DNA of 25,177 nucleotides from Helicobacteraceae bacterium (lineage in GTDB: Bacteria; Campylobacterota; Campylobacteria; Campylobacterales; Sulfurimonadaceae). Location of the stretch: contig JAGXIA010000035.1 in NCBI GenBank assembly GCA_024635885.1, positions 1 through 25,177 of the forward strand, read 5' to 3'. Position numbers and translations under genes: made by a program. The notes beneath the pieces were generated by a model. That model made no database searches, was not told the origin of the DNA, and saw nothing but the letters and a program-made list of their open reading frames with translations. This document shows, piece after piece, positions 15,041 through 23,312 of this stretch (positions are counted from its first letter, which is position 1; each line of letters starts with the position of its first letter).

Positions 15041-16331
15041 ACTTATTCAGTCTCACTCGGACAGATTGCTCGTGGGCGGTCAAGCCTTCTGTATTTGCAA
15101 TTAATGCGCAAGCATCGCCAATCTCATTTATTGCCTTTTTGGAAAAAGAGATAATAGATGTCTTTTTCATGAAGTTCTCAACTCCCAGCGGAGAATAAAA
15201 TTTAGCGGTTCCACCAGTTGGCAGTGTGTGGTTTGGACCTGCGACATAGTCACCTATAGCCTCCGGTGTGTTATGTCCAAGGAAAATAGCACCAGCATGT
15301 TTTATAAATGGAAGTAACTCAAAAGGGTTATCAGTACAAACTTCTAAATGTTCCGGTGCTATCTCGTTCATAAGTGCAATAGCTTCATCCATATCTTTTG
15401 AGACTATTATGGCTCCGCGTTCTTCTATTGATTTTCTAGCTATCTCTTGACGAGGCAATTTTAACAGCCAATTTTCAAGTTCGACTTTTACCTCATCAGC
15501 AAGTTTTTGAGATGGAGTAATCAAAATGGAACTTGCCATTTCATCATGCTCTGCCTGCGATAACATATCTATAGCTAAATGGCTTGCATTTGCACTATCA
15601 TCAGCAAGAATCCCTATCTCACTAGGTCCGGCAATCATGTCAATATTCACTTCACCGAAAACCATTTTTTTTGCAGTTGCGACAAAAATGTTTCCAGGAC
15701 CTGTAATAACATCAACTTTAGGAATATTTTCAGTTCCATAAGCCATAGCTGCTATTGCACTCGCTCCTCCAACCTTATAAACCTGAGTTACTCCGCAAAG
15801 GTGACAAGCTGCAAGTAAAAGTTCATTTGGCGCATTATCGGGTGTCGGGGTACACACTATTATGTTCTCAACTCCTGCAACCTGCGCTGGAATCACATTC
15901 ATAAGTAATGATGATGGATAAGCAGCTTTTCCACCTGGTATATAAAGCCCTGCACTGTCAACCGGAGTTACTTTCTGCCCTAATATTGTTCCATTATCTT
16001 CTGTATCAAACCAAGATTTTGGCTTCTGCTTTTCATGATAAACCTTGATTCTGTCGTATGACAAATGAAGAGCATATTTTAATTTTTCATCTATGTTATT
16101 GTAAGCTGCTTTCATAGATTCAGTCGATATTTTCAAATCCTCATCACTAAGTGGAGTCCAATTATCAAATTTTGCAATATGCTGTTTCAGTGCTTTATTT
16201 TTGTCACTTTTAATTTCATCAATAATATTTCCTACAATAGAACTAACATTGGATATATCAACTTTTCCTCTTTGTAATAACTCATCAAATTCAGAGTCAA
16301 AAGCAGGAGCTGTTGTAGTAGTAAATATCAT
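15039..16331 (-). CDS. hisD: Histidinol dehydrogenase
   Basis: HisD performs the last two steps of histidine synthesis, oxidising histidinol to histidine with two NAD+ in the cytoplasm. At 430 residues it is the normal length. The zinc ligands are all present, at positions almost identical to the E. coli enzyme: Gln259 and His262 in SQAEHDE, Asp361 in GDYVAGPNHT and His420 in TAHEQS. The catalytic Glu327-His328 pair is in PEHLE, and the NAD-region signature GPGNIFVATAKK is at about 211-222. The ATG overlaps the stop of the upstream thioredoxin-like gene by one base (TAATG). No other histidine gene is nearby, so this pathway is dispersed in this genome. Identification is certain. Confidence 0.97.
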   Translation of the reverse strand: MIFTTTTAPAFDSEFDELLQRGKVDISNVSSIVGNIIDEIKSDKNKALKQHIAKFDNWTPLSDEDLKISTESMKAAYNNIDEKLKYALHLSYDRIKVYHEKQKPKSWFDTEDNGTILGQKVTPVDSAGLYIPGGKAAYPSSLLMNVIPAQVAGVENIIVCTPTPDNAPNELLLAACHLCGVTQVYKVGGASAIAAMAYGTENIPKVDVITGPGNIFVATAKKMVFGEVNIDMIAGPSEIGILADDSANASHLAIDMLSQAEHDEMASSILITPSQKLADEVKVELENWLLKLPRQEIARKSIEERGAIIVSKDMDEAIALMNEIAPEHLEVCTDNPFELLPFIKHAGAIFLGHNTPEAIGDYVAGPNHTLPTGGTAKFYSPLGVENFMKKTSIISFSKKAINEIGDACALIANTEGLTAHEQSVRVRLNK

Positions 16332-16756
16332 TATTTTCCTTTTGCTTGCATAGTATCAAATTCTTCTTTAACAATTTTTAGCGCTTTTAAAAAGTTGTTT
16401 ACATCAATGGCACCCATTAAAGGTTGGTACATTGGTTCTCCATTAGGCTTCAGAAACCAAAGTGCAGGTGTGCCTGGAGTTAAAAGATCTCTTGGAGTAT
16501 AATCATTTTCATCTGTATAAGAGACAATAGATATAAAATCTTTATTTAAAGCTTCAATAACCTTTTTGTCTTTAAAAGTTGTATTATCAAGTAAGATACA
16601 ATATTTACATGTATGGCGAGAAAAAACAAATAAAACCGGTTTGTCTTGTACAGTTGCTTCTTTGATTCCAGACTTAAAATCTTCTGCCCATTTTATCTCG
16701 CTTGCCAACAAAGGGAGTGTCATTAACAATAGTGCTAATATTAATTTTTTAAACAT
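16331..16756 (-). CDS. Exported thioredoxin-fold protein (CxxC)
   Basis: This 141-residue protein has a signal peptide (about 1-19, ending LLAS) and a thioredoxin fold carrying CKYC at 50-53 and a cis-Pro at 97 (PGTPALWF). The first half, WAEDFKSGIKEATVQDKPVL, resembles the DUF255/SoxW-like thioredoxin group. It should act in the periplasm as a thiol-disulfide reductant, for example for cytochrome c maturation or sulfur-oxidising proteins. The exact partner cannot be told. It is wedged between aroK (8-base overlap) and hisD (1-base overlap), so it is co-transcribed with biosynthetic genes for no evident functional reason. The start is the first ATG, which yields a clean signal sequence. Confidence 0.82.
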   Translation of the reverse strand: MFKKLILALLLMTLPLLASEIKWAEDFKSGIKEATVQDKPVLFVFSRHTCKYCILLDNTTFKDKKVIEALNKDFISIVSYTDENDYTPRDLLTPGTPALWFLKPNGEPMYQPLMGAIDVNNFLKALKIVKEEFDTMQAKGK

Positions 16757-17273
16757 ATTTTTTTACCTTTTTTAATAGTTCTTTTGCACATTCCAATTCG
16801 CTTTTATCAGTCACGTCTATTACAACATCAGCTAAAGCCAAATATTCAGGCCGTCTTTGTTCATATAGCTCTTCTGCTTTTTCAAGGTCTTTTAGCAATG
16901 GTCTTTTAGCAAGTTTACTTTTAGCATTTGTATGCTTTTTTATTCTTTTTAGAATATCCTTAAATGGGGAATCTAAAAGAACTATTGTACCAATTTTTTT
17001 TAAATTTTCAACTTTGTAGAATCCGCCACCAGTTGAGATAAGTGTATTTGTTACATTTTTTTCAAGCCAAAGAGAAAGATTCTTTTCAAGACCTCTAAAG
17101 TATTCTTCTCCCTCATCTTTAAAAACTTTTTTTATTTTTTTATTTTCCATACTCTCAATCAAATCATCTGTATCTATAGCAATGTAATCAGAATTTTTAG
17201 CAAGCTCTCGGGCTACACTCCCTTTTCCAACACCCATAAATCCAATTAATATTATATTCTTACGATTCGGCAT
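16749..17273 (-). CDS. aroK: Shikimate kinase
   Basis: AroK phosphorylates shikimate with ATP in the chorismate pathway, in the cytoplasm. Using the start chosen here it is 174 residues. Visible features are the P-loop GFMGVGKGS (about 10-18), the shikimate-binding DTDD (about 34-37), FRG (about 59-61), STGGGF (about 80-85) and the lid and adenine region with RPLL and RRPEYL (about 118-142). I took the ATG at 17273 rather than the ATG at 17288: AAAGGA at 17280-17285 sits 6 bases before it, whereas the longer start has no ribosome site and only adds a polar MKGCE. The end overlaps the thioredoxin-like gene by 8 bases. The leader contains alternative hairpins described separately. Confidence 0.95.
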   Translation of the reverse strand: MPNRKNIILIGFMGVGKGSVARELAKNSDYIAIDTDDLIESMENKKIKKVFKDEGEEYFRGLEKNLSLWLEKNVTNTLISTGGGFYKVENLKKIGTIVLLDSPFKDILKRIKKHTNAKSKLAKRPLLKDLEKAEELYEQRRPEYLALADVVIDVTDKSELECAKELLKKVKKYV

Positions 17274-17320
17274 TTCACATCCTTTCATTTAGTGAAAGCA
17301 TTGCATCATGTTTTAACATA

Positions 17321-17370
17321 GAAGTGCCTCCCTGCATTGAAGTTTTAGAAGTGCTAACCAATGGCACTTC
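17321..17370 (-). promoter_or_regulatory. Alternative hairpins in the aroK leader
   Basis: GGCACTTC at 17363-17370 can pair with GAAGTGC at 17348-17354 (7 bp, loop about 9 bases) or with GAAGTGCC at 17321-17328 (8 bp, enclosing the first partner). The two folds exclude each other, as in attenuators or leader switches. The segment lies between the NnrS-like gene and aroK. No U-run follows either stem, so a terminator role is unproven. Confidence 0.45.
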
Positions 17371-17400
17371 CCACTTTGAGTTCTTATCATATTTTTCCTT

Positions 17401-18681
17401 TTAGCTGAATGTACTCATATCAAAATCTGGTTTAGTTTTTAACACTTTTTTATAAATCAACATCGGAGCCATTATATTATATTCTAAAACAATCATGCTA
17501 AATATAAAACTAAGAGCTGAAATTTTTAACACTTCTGGCATGTAAAATGAAAATATAAAACCTACAAAAGAAGCTATTAACAAAAAAAACTGTAATTTTG
17601 CCAGATTTTTATTTATCATCTCATTTATCGTTGGAATACTCATATAGCCTTTTGCATTGAGATGAAACCATACAAGAAAAGGTACTATTTTATAAAGCAT
17701 ACCAACAATAATAGACAAAATGAACCCTCCAATAAGAATAGCTGCCATTACAATATATTCGTGTTTAAAATATTCATCAAAAATCCAGACAAATGCACCA
17801 AGTGTTAAAAATATACTAGCACTTCTCCAATACCAAACCGTTACATCATTTATGGGACGACGGCGTCTATTTAGTTTAAGCCAAACAGTTGTAGCAAAAG
17901 CCCAGAAAAAAATTGCAATCCATAGCTTTGCAACAAGCGTATATTCTTCATAAAAAAAGCTTAAAAACAGCCAAAGAATCAATCCAGCTGAGATAAGCCA
18001 AACAACTTTTTGCTTACAAAAACTCTTGAATTTTGGTGCCACATAGAACATAGGGAGAACTTGAAAAGAAACCCCTATAATTAAAATACCTGCAAAGCCA
18101 AAAATAGCCCAGACACTGTGCACATTTGCTACAATGATATGAAGAGCTGACATCTCATATGATATATATGAATAAAGTAAATGCAAGCCCATCAGTACAG
18201 TAAAAAGACCAAATAATACACTTGTCAATATAGCCCTTACTGTTGCCGTGAAATTTTTTACACTCTTTAATGAAATAAGAATTGCAAAAAGTATTATTAT
18301 AAAACCGCTGCCTAAGCCTACAAACGAGATAATATTAAATATATTATTATCTTTTAAAAGACCTAAAAACATAAATATTGAGCCGATAACAAGTAATATA
18401 TGTGAATATGTTGTTACTGCTTTAACATTAGGTATTCTTGCTCCCGCTAAAACAGGCAGCATCTGAGTCATTGAACCAAGCATTACAAAACCTACAAAGC
18501 CTATGGTCATGGCATGTGTAATTACTATCGAATCAATAGAGTACCTACTCATAAGAGTGGCACTATCACTGAAAAAAATCAGAAAACCTGCCAATATTCC
18601 AAACAAAGGTGCCGTTAAAAAAAACCTCATGGGCGCAAATATCGGAGGTGCCTGATCTACTGAGAGTCCGTTAAAATCCAA
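17401..18681 (-). CDS. Twelve-helix membrane protein, NnrS/heme-copper oxidase subunit I-like
   Basis: This 426-residue protein has about twelve transmembrane helices with helix-embedded histidines: His56 (THAMTIGFVG), His167, His181, His188 (NVHSVWAIFGFAG) and His340 (VWFHLNAKG). The repeated GFVG..GSMTQMLPVL and GFAG..GVSFQVLP patterns resemble NnrS and other heme-copper-oxidase-fold proteins, which can bind haem and copper and are tied to nitric oxide stress. A catalytic Tyr/His set of a true oxidase is not evident. It follows a hemerythrin gene by 16 bases, consistent with NO or O2 handling. The start appears to be TTG at 18681, with AGGA 8 bases before it; the next ATG would remove 17 residues. 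Exact substrate and cofactors are unknown. Confidence 0.7.
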   Translation of the reverse strand: MDFNGLSVDQAPPIFAPMRFFLTAPLFGILAGFLIFFSDSATLMSRYSIDSIVITHAMTIGFVGFVMLGSMTQMLPVLAGARIPNVKAVTTYSHILLVIGSIFMFLGLLKDNNIFNIISFVGLGSGFIIILFAILISLKSVKNFTATVRAILTSVLFGLFTVLMGLHLLYSYISYEMSALHIIVANVHSVWAIFGFAGILIIGVSFQVLPMFYVAPKFKSFCKQKVVWLISAGLILWLFLSFFYEEYTLVAKLWIAIFFWAFATTVWLKLNRRRRPINDVTVWYWRSASIFLTLGAFVWIFDEYFKHEYIVMAAILIGGFILSIIVGMLYKIVPFLVWFHLNAKGYMSIPTINEMINKNLAKLQFFLLIASFVGFIFSFYMPEVLKISALSFIFSMIVLEYNIMAPMLIYKKVLKTKPDFDMSTFS

Positions 18682-18697
18682 CTATTTGTTCCTGATA

Positions 18698-19138
18698 TTA
18701 TTGAACAATAATTGAGTTCATCATATCTACAATTCTATCAGAGTCTGCACTCAGATGTTGTTGTGCCATCGGGTAAAGCATCTGTTCTTCTTTCATGTTG
18801 TGCTGTTGCAAAAGAATCATTAAAGTTTCACTGAGTCCAAAAAACTTATCTTTATTTCCAGAAGCACGTGCTTCTTCTAACTGCTTCATTACATTTCTTG
18901 CTTGATTATGTTCATGTCTCATCATGGCCGTTGGACCCTGACTCATCCCGGTTTTATTTTCAAATTCTACAAACATAACCCGTTCTTCCATTTGGAAGTG
19001 TCTTTCAGACTCGTGTATAAACTCTGCACAAGCTTCTTTTGCACCATCAAGTGATTGAGCGGCACTATCTTCCATGAGAGCAAAAAGCTCATCACATTTT
19101 CGATGGTCCAGTGTTAAATACTCTTTAATAGTGCTCAT
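18698..19138 (-). CDS. Hemerythrin-domain protein
   Basis: This 146-residue, four-helix protein has a complete di-iron hemerythrin ligand set: His12 (LDHRKCDE), His47 and Glu51 (HFQMEE), His75 or His77 (MRHEHNQ), and His113 with Glu117 (QQHNMKEEQ). It is soluble and cytoplasmic, with no added domains. Possible roles are oxygen or nitric oxide binding and repair of iron-sulfur clusters. It is the first gene of a leftward operon and is followed by an NnrS-like membrane protein. The ribosome site AAGG lies 8 bases upstream of its ATG. It has its own promoter, back to back with that of ctpA. Confidence 0.9.
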   Translation of the reverse strand: MSTIKEYLTLDHRKCDELFALMEDSAAQSLDGAKEACAEFIHESERHFQMEERVMFVEFENKTGMSQGPTAMMRHEHNQARNVMKQLEEARASGNKDKFFGLSETLMILLQQHNMKEEQMLYPMAQQHLSADSDRIVDMMNSIIVQ

Positions 19139-19165
19139 AATTTATGCCTTATAAAATATTTGTGT

Positions 19166-19194
19166 ATTATATATAAATAATATAAATTTGTTAT
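19166..19194 (-). promoter_or_regulatory. Promoter of the hemerythrin operon
   Basis: On the minus strand, ATAACA (19194-19189) and TATAAT (19171-19166) are spaced 17 bases apart. The -10 is perfect and the -35 matches 4 of 6 of TTGACA. The -35 overlaps that of the opposite ctpA promoter. Confidence 0.55.
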
Positions 19195-19216
19195 TTAAAC
19201 AGCTTTTTACTATAAT
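19188..19216 (+). promoter_or_regulatory. Promoter of ctpA and the downstream purine genes
   Basis: TTGTTA (19188-19193) and TATAAT (19211-19216) have a 17-base spacer, a good sigma-70 arrangement about 30 bases before the ctpA ATG. The -35 shares bases with the divergent hemerythrin promoter, so the two may compete or be co-regulated. Confidence 0.65.
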
Positions 19217-19247
19217 ATCTTCTTAAAATATTAAACATGGATACATA

Positions 19248-20573
19248 ATGAAAAACAAAAAATTTATTACTCTTGGTTTTGCTTCTGCAAGCTTAGCCTT
19301 AGCTCTTCTTTTTTCTACAAATGTTTTTGCTTCTTCTGCAAAAGCAGAAGCAACAAAAGAAGCTTCAAGGCTTCAAGCATTAGCTAAATTTACTAAAGTT
19401 ATTTCTATTGTAGAGCAGTACAATGTTGATAGTGTAACTATAGAAGATCTGATGGACAAAGCGCTTGAAGGTATGCTTAGCAATCTTGATGCACATTCTA
19501 ATTACCTAAAACAAAAAGACTATAAACAATTAAAAGTGCAAACAAATGGTGAGTTTGGCGGACTTGGAATTACCGTAGGAGTTAGAAATGGTGCATTAAC
19601 TGTAATCGCTCCAATCGAAGGAACACCTGCTGCCAAAGCTGGACTGCAATCTGGCGATATAATCTTAAAAATAAACGATGAATCAACTCTAAACATGACT
19701 ATAGATGAAGCTGTATTAATCATGAGAGGCAAAGTTGGAGAGCCGATTGATTTAATGATTATCAGAGAAGGTGAACTCAAACCTCTTACTATTCATATCA
19801 TTAGAGGAATTATAACAATTCAGTCTGTATATGCAAAGACAATAGGTGATGATATTCTCTATTTACGTGTGACGAGTTTCGACAAAAAAGTTGCAGAAGA
19901 TGTAACAAAAGAGATTAATAAGAGAAAAGCTACTACGAAAGGTATTATTTTAGATTTAAGGAATAATCCAGGCGGGCTCCTTGACCAAGCAGTTGATTTG
20001 GTAGATATTTTTGTCGATAAAGGCGATATTGTTTCTCAAAAAGGGAGAAATGAAGCTGATGCAAAGACATACACTGCTTCAAAAAGTAAAACTATTACTA
20101 ATGTACCGATGGTAGTATTAATAAACGGAGGAAGCGCCAGTGCTTCTGAAATTGTAAGTGGATCTTTGCAAGACCATAAACGGGCAATACTAGTAGGACA
20201 AAAGACTTTTGGTAAAGGCAGTGTGCAAGTTATACTTCCTATAACAGAGGATGAGGCAATTAAACTTACCATTGCAAGATACTACCTTCCAAGTGGAAGA
20301 ACAATCCAAGCAGTTGGCGTAAATCCAGATATAGAAGTTTTCCCAGGCGAGGTGAATACTAAGAAAAATAATTTTTCCATTAAAGAATCTGACTTAAAGA
20401 AGCACCTTGAAGAAGAACTTATAAAAGTCGATGGTAATGAAACAATAAAAGAAGAAAAAGAAGCTTTAGAAGAGGCTAAAAAAGGTATAATTACACCAGA
20501 AATGATGAATAAAGATATTCAACTCAAAGAGGGTGTGGATATTATAAAAGCTTTAATAATTATAAAAGGATAG
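19248..20573 (+). CDS. ctpA: Carboxy-terminal processing protease (S41 family)
   Basis: This 441-residue, secreted periplasmic serine protease cuts proteins near their C-terminus. It has a signal peptide (about 1-29), an N-terminal helical part, a PDZ domain (about 95-185, including GGLGITVG and AGLQSGDIILKIN) and the S41 catalytic core. The core carries Ser298 in GGSASASEI and Lys323 in KTFGKGS; the 25-residue separation is the same as in E. coli Tsp. The Asp/Glu-rich C-terminal tail (about 375-430) is not part of the active site and may be regulatory. Length fits the bacterial CtpA group, shorter than Tsp. It leads the purine genes with a 5-base gap to purC, and shares its divergent promoter region with hemerythrin. 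Confidence 0.95.
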   Translation: MKNKKFITLGFASASLALALLFSTNVFASSAKAEATKEASRLQALAKFTKVISIVEQYNVDSVTIEDLMDKALEGMLSNLDAHSNYLKQKDYKQLKVQTNGEFGGLGITVGVRNGALTVIAPIEGTPAAKAGLQSGDIILKINDESTLNMTIDEAVLIMRGKVGEPIDLMIIREGELKPLTIHIIRGIITIQSVYAKTIGDDILYLRVTSFDKKVAEDVTKEINKRKATTKGIILDLRNNPGGLLDQAVDLVDIFVDKGDIVSQKGRNEADAKTYTASKSKTITNVPMVVLINGGSASASEIVSGSLQDHKRAILVGQKTFGKGSVQVILPITEDEAIKLTIARYYLPSGRTIQAVGVNPDIEVFPGEVNTKKNNFSIKESDLKKHLEEELIKVDGNETIKEEKEALEEAKKGIITPEMMNKDIQLKEGVDIIKALIIIKG

Positions 20574-20578
20574 ATTAA

Positions 20579-21292
20579 ATGGAAAAAAGAGAACTACTCT
20601 ACGAAGGAAAAGCTAAAAGACTATTTTTAACAGATGATGAAAATTTAGTAATCTCTGAATTTAAAGATGACTTGACAGCATTCAATGGCGAAAAGAAATC
20701 TAGTGAAGCTGGCAAAGGTGCACTTAACAATAAAATTTCCACGGAACTCTTCAAACTACTTGAGGCAAATGGAATTCAAACTCACTTTGTAAAAATGCTA
20801 GATGACAACCATATGCTTCATACAAAAGTTGATGTAATTTTAATCGAAGTTATAGTTCGTAATATTGCGACAGGAAGTCTAAGTCGTAACCTCGCGATTA
20901 AGGACGGGACTGTTCTTCCTTTTACTCTAGTGGAGTTTGACTACAAAAATGACGAGTTAGGTGATCCAAAATTAAATGATCAACACGCTTTAATATTAGG
21001 TCTAGTAGAGTATCAAGATGAGCTTGACAAACTTCGTCGTATGGCAAGACAGATAAATGATATACTAAAACCATACTTTGCAAATAAAGGTCTGAACCTA
21101 GTAGACTTTAAACTTGAATTTGGAAAAGACAGAAGTGGAAATATTATTTTAATAGATGAAATCAGCCCTGACAACTGCCGTTTTTGGGATATGCAAAGTG
21201 GCGAAAAAATGGATAAAGATAGATTTCGTCAAGGTCTTGGTGGATTAACAGTAGCTTACGAGCAAGTATTAAACAGAATTTTAGGAAAATAA
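20579..21292 (+). CDS. purC: Phosphoribosylaminoimidazole-succinocarboxamide synthase
   Basis: PurC joins aspartate to CAIR using ATP, giving SAICAR in purine synthesis. At 237 residues it is the usual bacterial size. Signatures are YEGKAKRLF at 8-16, the EVIVRNIATGSL motif at 90-101 and DEISPDNCRFWD at 193-204. AAAAGGA upstream and a start ATG at 20579 give a normal initiation region, 5 bases after the ctpA stop. It is followed 3 bases later by purS. The three purine genes here code for PurC and two parts of FGAM synthetase; the catalytic subunit gene purL is not in the window. Confidence 0.97.
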   Translation: MEKRELLYEGKAKRLFLTDDENLVISEFKDDLTAFNGEKKSSEAGKGALNNKISTELFKLLEANGIQTHFVKMLDDNHMLHTKVDVILIEVIVRNIATGSLSRNLAIKDGTVLPFTLVEFDYKNDELGDPKLNDQHALILGLVEYQDELDKLRRMARQINDILKPYFANKGLNLVDFKLEFGKDRSGNIILIDEISPDNCRFWDMQSGEKMDKDRFRQGLGGLTVAYEQVLNRILGK

Positions 21293-21295
21293 TAG

Positions 21296-21538
21296 ATGAA
21301 AGTAATTGTAAATGTATCTTTAAAAGCAGGTGTTTTAGACTCTCAAGGTAAAGCTGTTCATCATGCCCTAAACTCTCTTCACTTTAACGGTGTAAGTGAT
21401 GTTCGTGTTGGCAAGCAAATAGTTTTAAACCTTAATGAGACAGATGAAGCAAAAGCAAGAGAAGAAGTAACACGAATGTGTGAGGATCTTTTAGCAAACA
21501 CTGTTATTGAAGATTATGAGATTGAGCTAATAAAATGA
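21296..21538 (+). CDS. purS: FGAM synthetase small subunit PurS
   Basis: PurS is an 80-residue subunit that bridges PurQ and PurL in the three-part formylglycinamide ribonucleotide amidotransferase. The sequence has the family's short alpha/beta fold: an initial strand VIVNVSLKAGVLD, the QGKAVHHALNSLHFNGV segment and a second strand VRVGKQIVLNL. Its length matches the family. It starts 3 bases after purC and overlaps purQ by 4 bases (ATGA), consistent with a fixed ratio of complex subunits. No unusual features. Confidence 0.95.
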   Translation: MKVIVNVSLKAGVLDSQGKAVHHALNSLHFNGVSDVRVGKQIVLNLNETDEAKAREEVTRMCEDLLANTVIEDYEIELIK

Positions 21539-22209
21539 AAGTAACAATTTTACAGTTTCCTGGAACTAACTGTGAGTACGACACACAGCATGCTTTCAAA
21601 GACTTAGGTGCTGAGACTGAAATTTTATGGCACAAATCAGAGAATGTTCCAAGTGATACAGACCTTTTAGTGGTTGCCGGTGGATTTTCTTATGGTGACT
21701 ACCTGAGAAGTGGAGCTATTGCTAAATTTAGCCCTGTTATGAAGGCAGTCAAAGAGTATGCTAAAAATGGTGGAAAAGTTTTAGGTATCTGTAACGGTTT
21801 TCAAGTTTTAACAGAGGCTGGTTTACTTCCTGGCGCACTTAAAAGAAATGAGCACTTACATTTTCTTTCCAAGCATCATCATCTAAAAGTTATAAACAAT
21901 GACAATATCTTTTTAAAAGAGTTAAATAAAAATGATGTTGTAAATATTCCTATAGCTCATCATGATGGAAACTTCTATATTGATGCAAATGGACTAAAAG
22001 AATTATATGCTAATAACCAAGTTTTACTAACATATACAGACGAAAATGGAGAGACTCAAAACCCTAATGGAAGCGTTGATTCTATAGCAGGTATTTGTAA
22101 CAAAGAAAAAAATGTATTTGGGCTAATGCCTCACCCCGAACGGGCAATGGAAACTTTACTTGGTTCTGATGATGGTGTAAAAATGCTCAAAGGATTCTTG
22201 TCAGCGTGA
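21535..22209 (+). CDS. purQ: FGAM synthetase glutaminase subunit PurQ
   Basis: PurQ is a 224-residue class I glutamine amidotransferase that releases ammonia from glutamine for the PurL reaction. The catalytic triad is Cys86 in GICNGFQ, His200 and Glu202 in MPHPERA. The N-terminal QFPGTNCEYDT and the FSYGDYLRSG segment (51-60) are also family hallmarks. It overlaps purS by 4 bases and the following unrecognised gene by 4 bases. PurQ and PurS require a separate large subunit PurL, which must be encoded elsewhere. Confidence 0.97.
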   Translation: MKVTILQFPGTNCEYDTQHAFKDLGAETEILWHKSENVPSDTDLLVVAGGFSYGDYLRSGAIAKFSPVMKAVKEYAKNGGKVLGICNGFQVLTEAGLLPGALKRNEHLHFLSKHHHLKVINNDNIFLKELNKNDVVNIPIAHHDGNFYIDANGLKELYANNQVLLTYTDENGETQNPNGSVDSIAGICNKEKNVFGLMPHPERAMETLLGSDDGVKMLKGFLSA

Positions 22210-23312
22210 TTCGTTTACTCTTTATAAGCTTATTTTTTATCATAACTCTAAGAGCAGATTTTTTTGCTACTTCTGACGTAAATAAGAGTCAGGCAAGTGC
22301 CGTGATGCAAAAAGTTTTATACCTAAGCTTTAAAGAGATACCAACAAGAATTCTTCAGGGTGAGATATTTGCTGTAACGATTAAAACATTATCAACAGTA
22401 AAGAATTTCACAGACGTTGAGTATGAACTATCAAACTATAGAGGAATTGAGCCACTAAACTACTCTCTTCCCTACAGAGAAATAGACTCTAAGTACTATT
22501 ACGATACTTTTTACTTTTTAGTAAAAGATTCTAATGCCAGACTACCTGATTTTACAGCAACTCTTATTGATGAGAGTGATACAGAATTTAAACAGACAAC
22601 TCTACAAGGCACAGCATTAAATGTAATTAGCTTAAATCCAAAGAAAAATTTTTCCAATATTATTGCAGACTCTTTTGAACTTCTAGAATATAAAACAACT
22701 AAGTATGATAAAAAACATAATATTGTAGTGTTTATGGCAAAAGCTAAAAACTGTGACATAAAAGCTTTTAATCTAAGAAATGCATATAAACAAGGGATCG
22801 AATCACAAACTGAGTCTATTTTTGAATCTAAGTTGACATATTACGCTGTAATAGACAAAGAAATTCAAAATTTTACTTTTTCATACTTTAATCTTAAAGA
22901 AAACAGCTTTAATCTCATAAGCATACCTATAATCGTAGATGATGACAGCGTTACAACTCAAACTGATTTAAAACCAAAAGATCAGTCTAAAGTGATGTTA
23001 AAAATGACTATAATCGGTACTATAACATTGCTTGGATTATTTTTTATTTTATTACGCAAAAAATACATCTATTTGATTTTCATAATATTTCCTTTAATAT
23101 ACATAGCCTATCTCGCAGTTCCACAAAAAGATGTTTGCATAAAACAAGGAGCAAATATTTATCTTCTTCCAGTTTATAATGGAACTATTTTTGAAACGAC
23201 AGAAGCTAGAATATATTTGCAAAAAGAGGGAAATGTAAAAGAGTTTGTAAAAGTAAAATTGCAAAATGAAAAAATAGGATGGGTAAAAAATGAAGATATT
23301 TGCTCATATTAG
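22206..23312 (+). CDS. Unrecognised membrane protein with periplasmic domain and C-terminal SH3-like domain
   Basis: I cannot name this 368-residue protein. It has a signal peptide (about 1-17), a beta-rich domain of about 240 residues, two membrane helices (about 264-283 and 287-304) and a C-terminal domain (about 312-366) that looks like a bacterial SH3 fold: short strands, a KIGWVKNEDIC closing motif. Two cysteines, 311 and 366, frame that domain and could form a disulfide. SH3-like domains of this kind often bind peptidoglycan. The topology puts both soluble domains in the periplasm if the two helices form a hairpin. It starts with GTG at 22206, overlapping purQ by 4 bases, and overlaps plsC by 23 bases, so it sits inside a metabolic operon. 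Confidence 0.75.
   Translation: MIRLLFISLFFIITLRADFFATSDVNKSQASAVMQKVLYLSFKEIPTRILQGEIFAVTIKTLSTVKNFTDVEYELSNYRGIEPLNYSLPYREIDSKYYYDTFYFLVKDSNARLPDFTATLIDESDTEFKQTTLQGTALNVISLNPKKNFSNIIADSFELLEYKTTKYDKKHNIVVFMAKAKNCDIKAFNLRNAYKQGIESQTESIFESKLTYYAVIDKEIQNFTFSYFNLKENSFNLISIPIIVDDDSVTTQTDLKPKDQSKVMLKMTIIGTITLLGLFFILLRKKYIYLIFIIFPLIYIAYLAVPQKDVCIKQGANIYLLPVYNGTIFETTEARIYLQKEGNVKEFVKVKLQNEKIGWVKNEDICSY

Noticed and set aside
17274..17288. Longer aroK start at 17288
   Set aside because: No ribosome site precedes it, while the ATG at 17273 has AAAGGA at proper distance.
19520..20272. Minus-strand open frames opposite ctpA
   Set aside because: The ctpA reading frame has catalytic and PDZ motifs in this region; the antisense frames show no motifs and no initiation signals.
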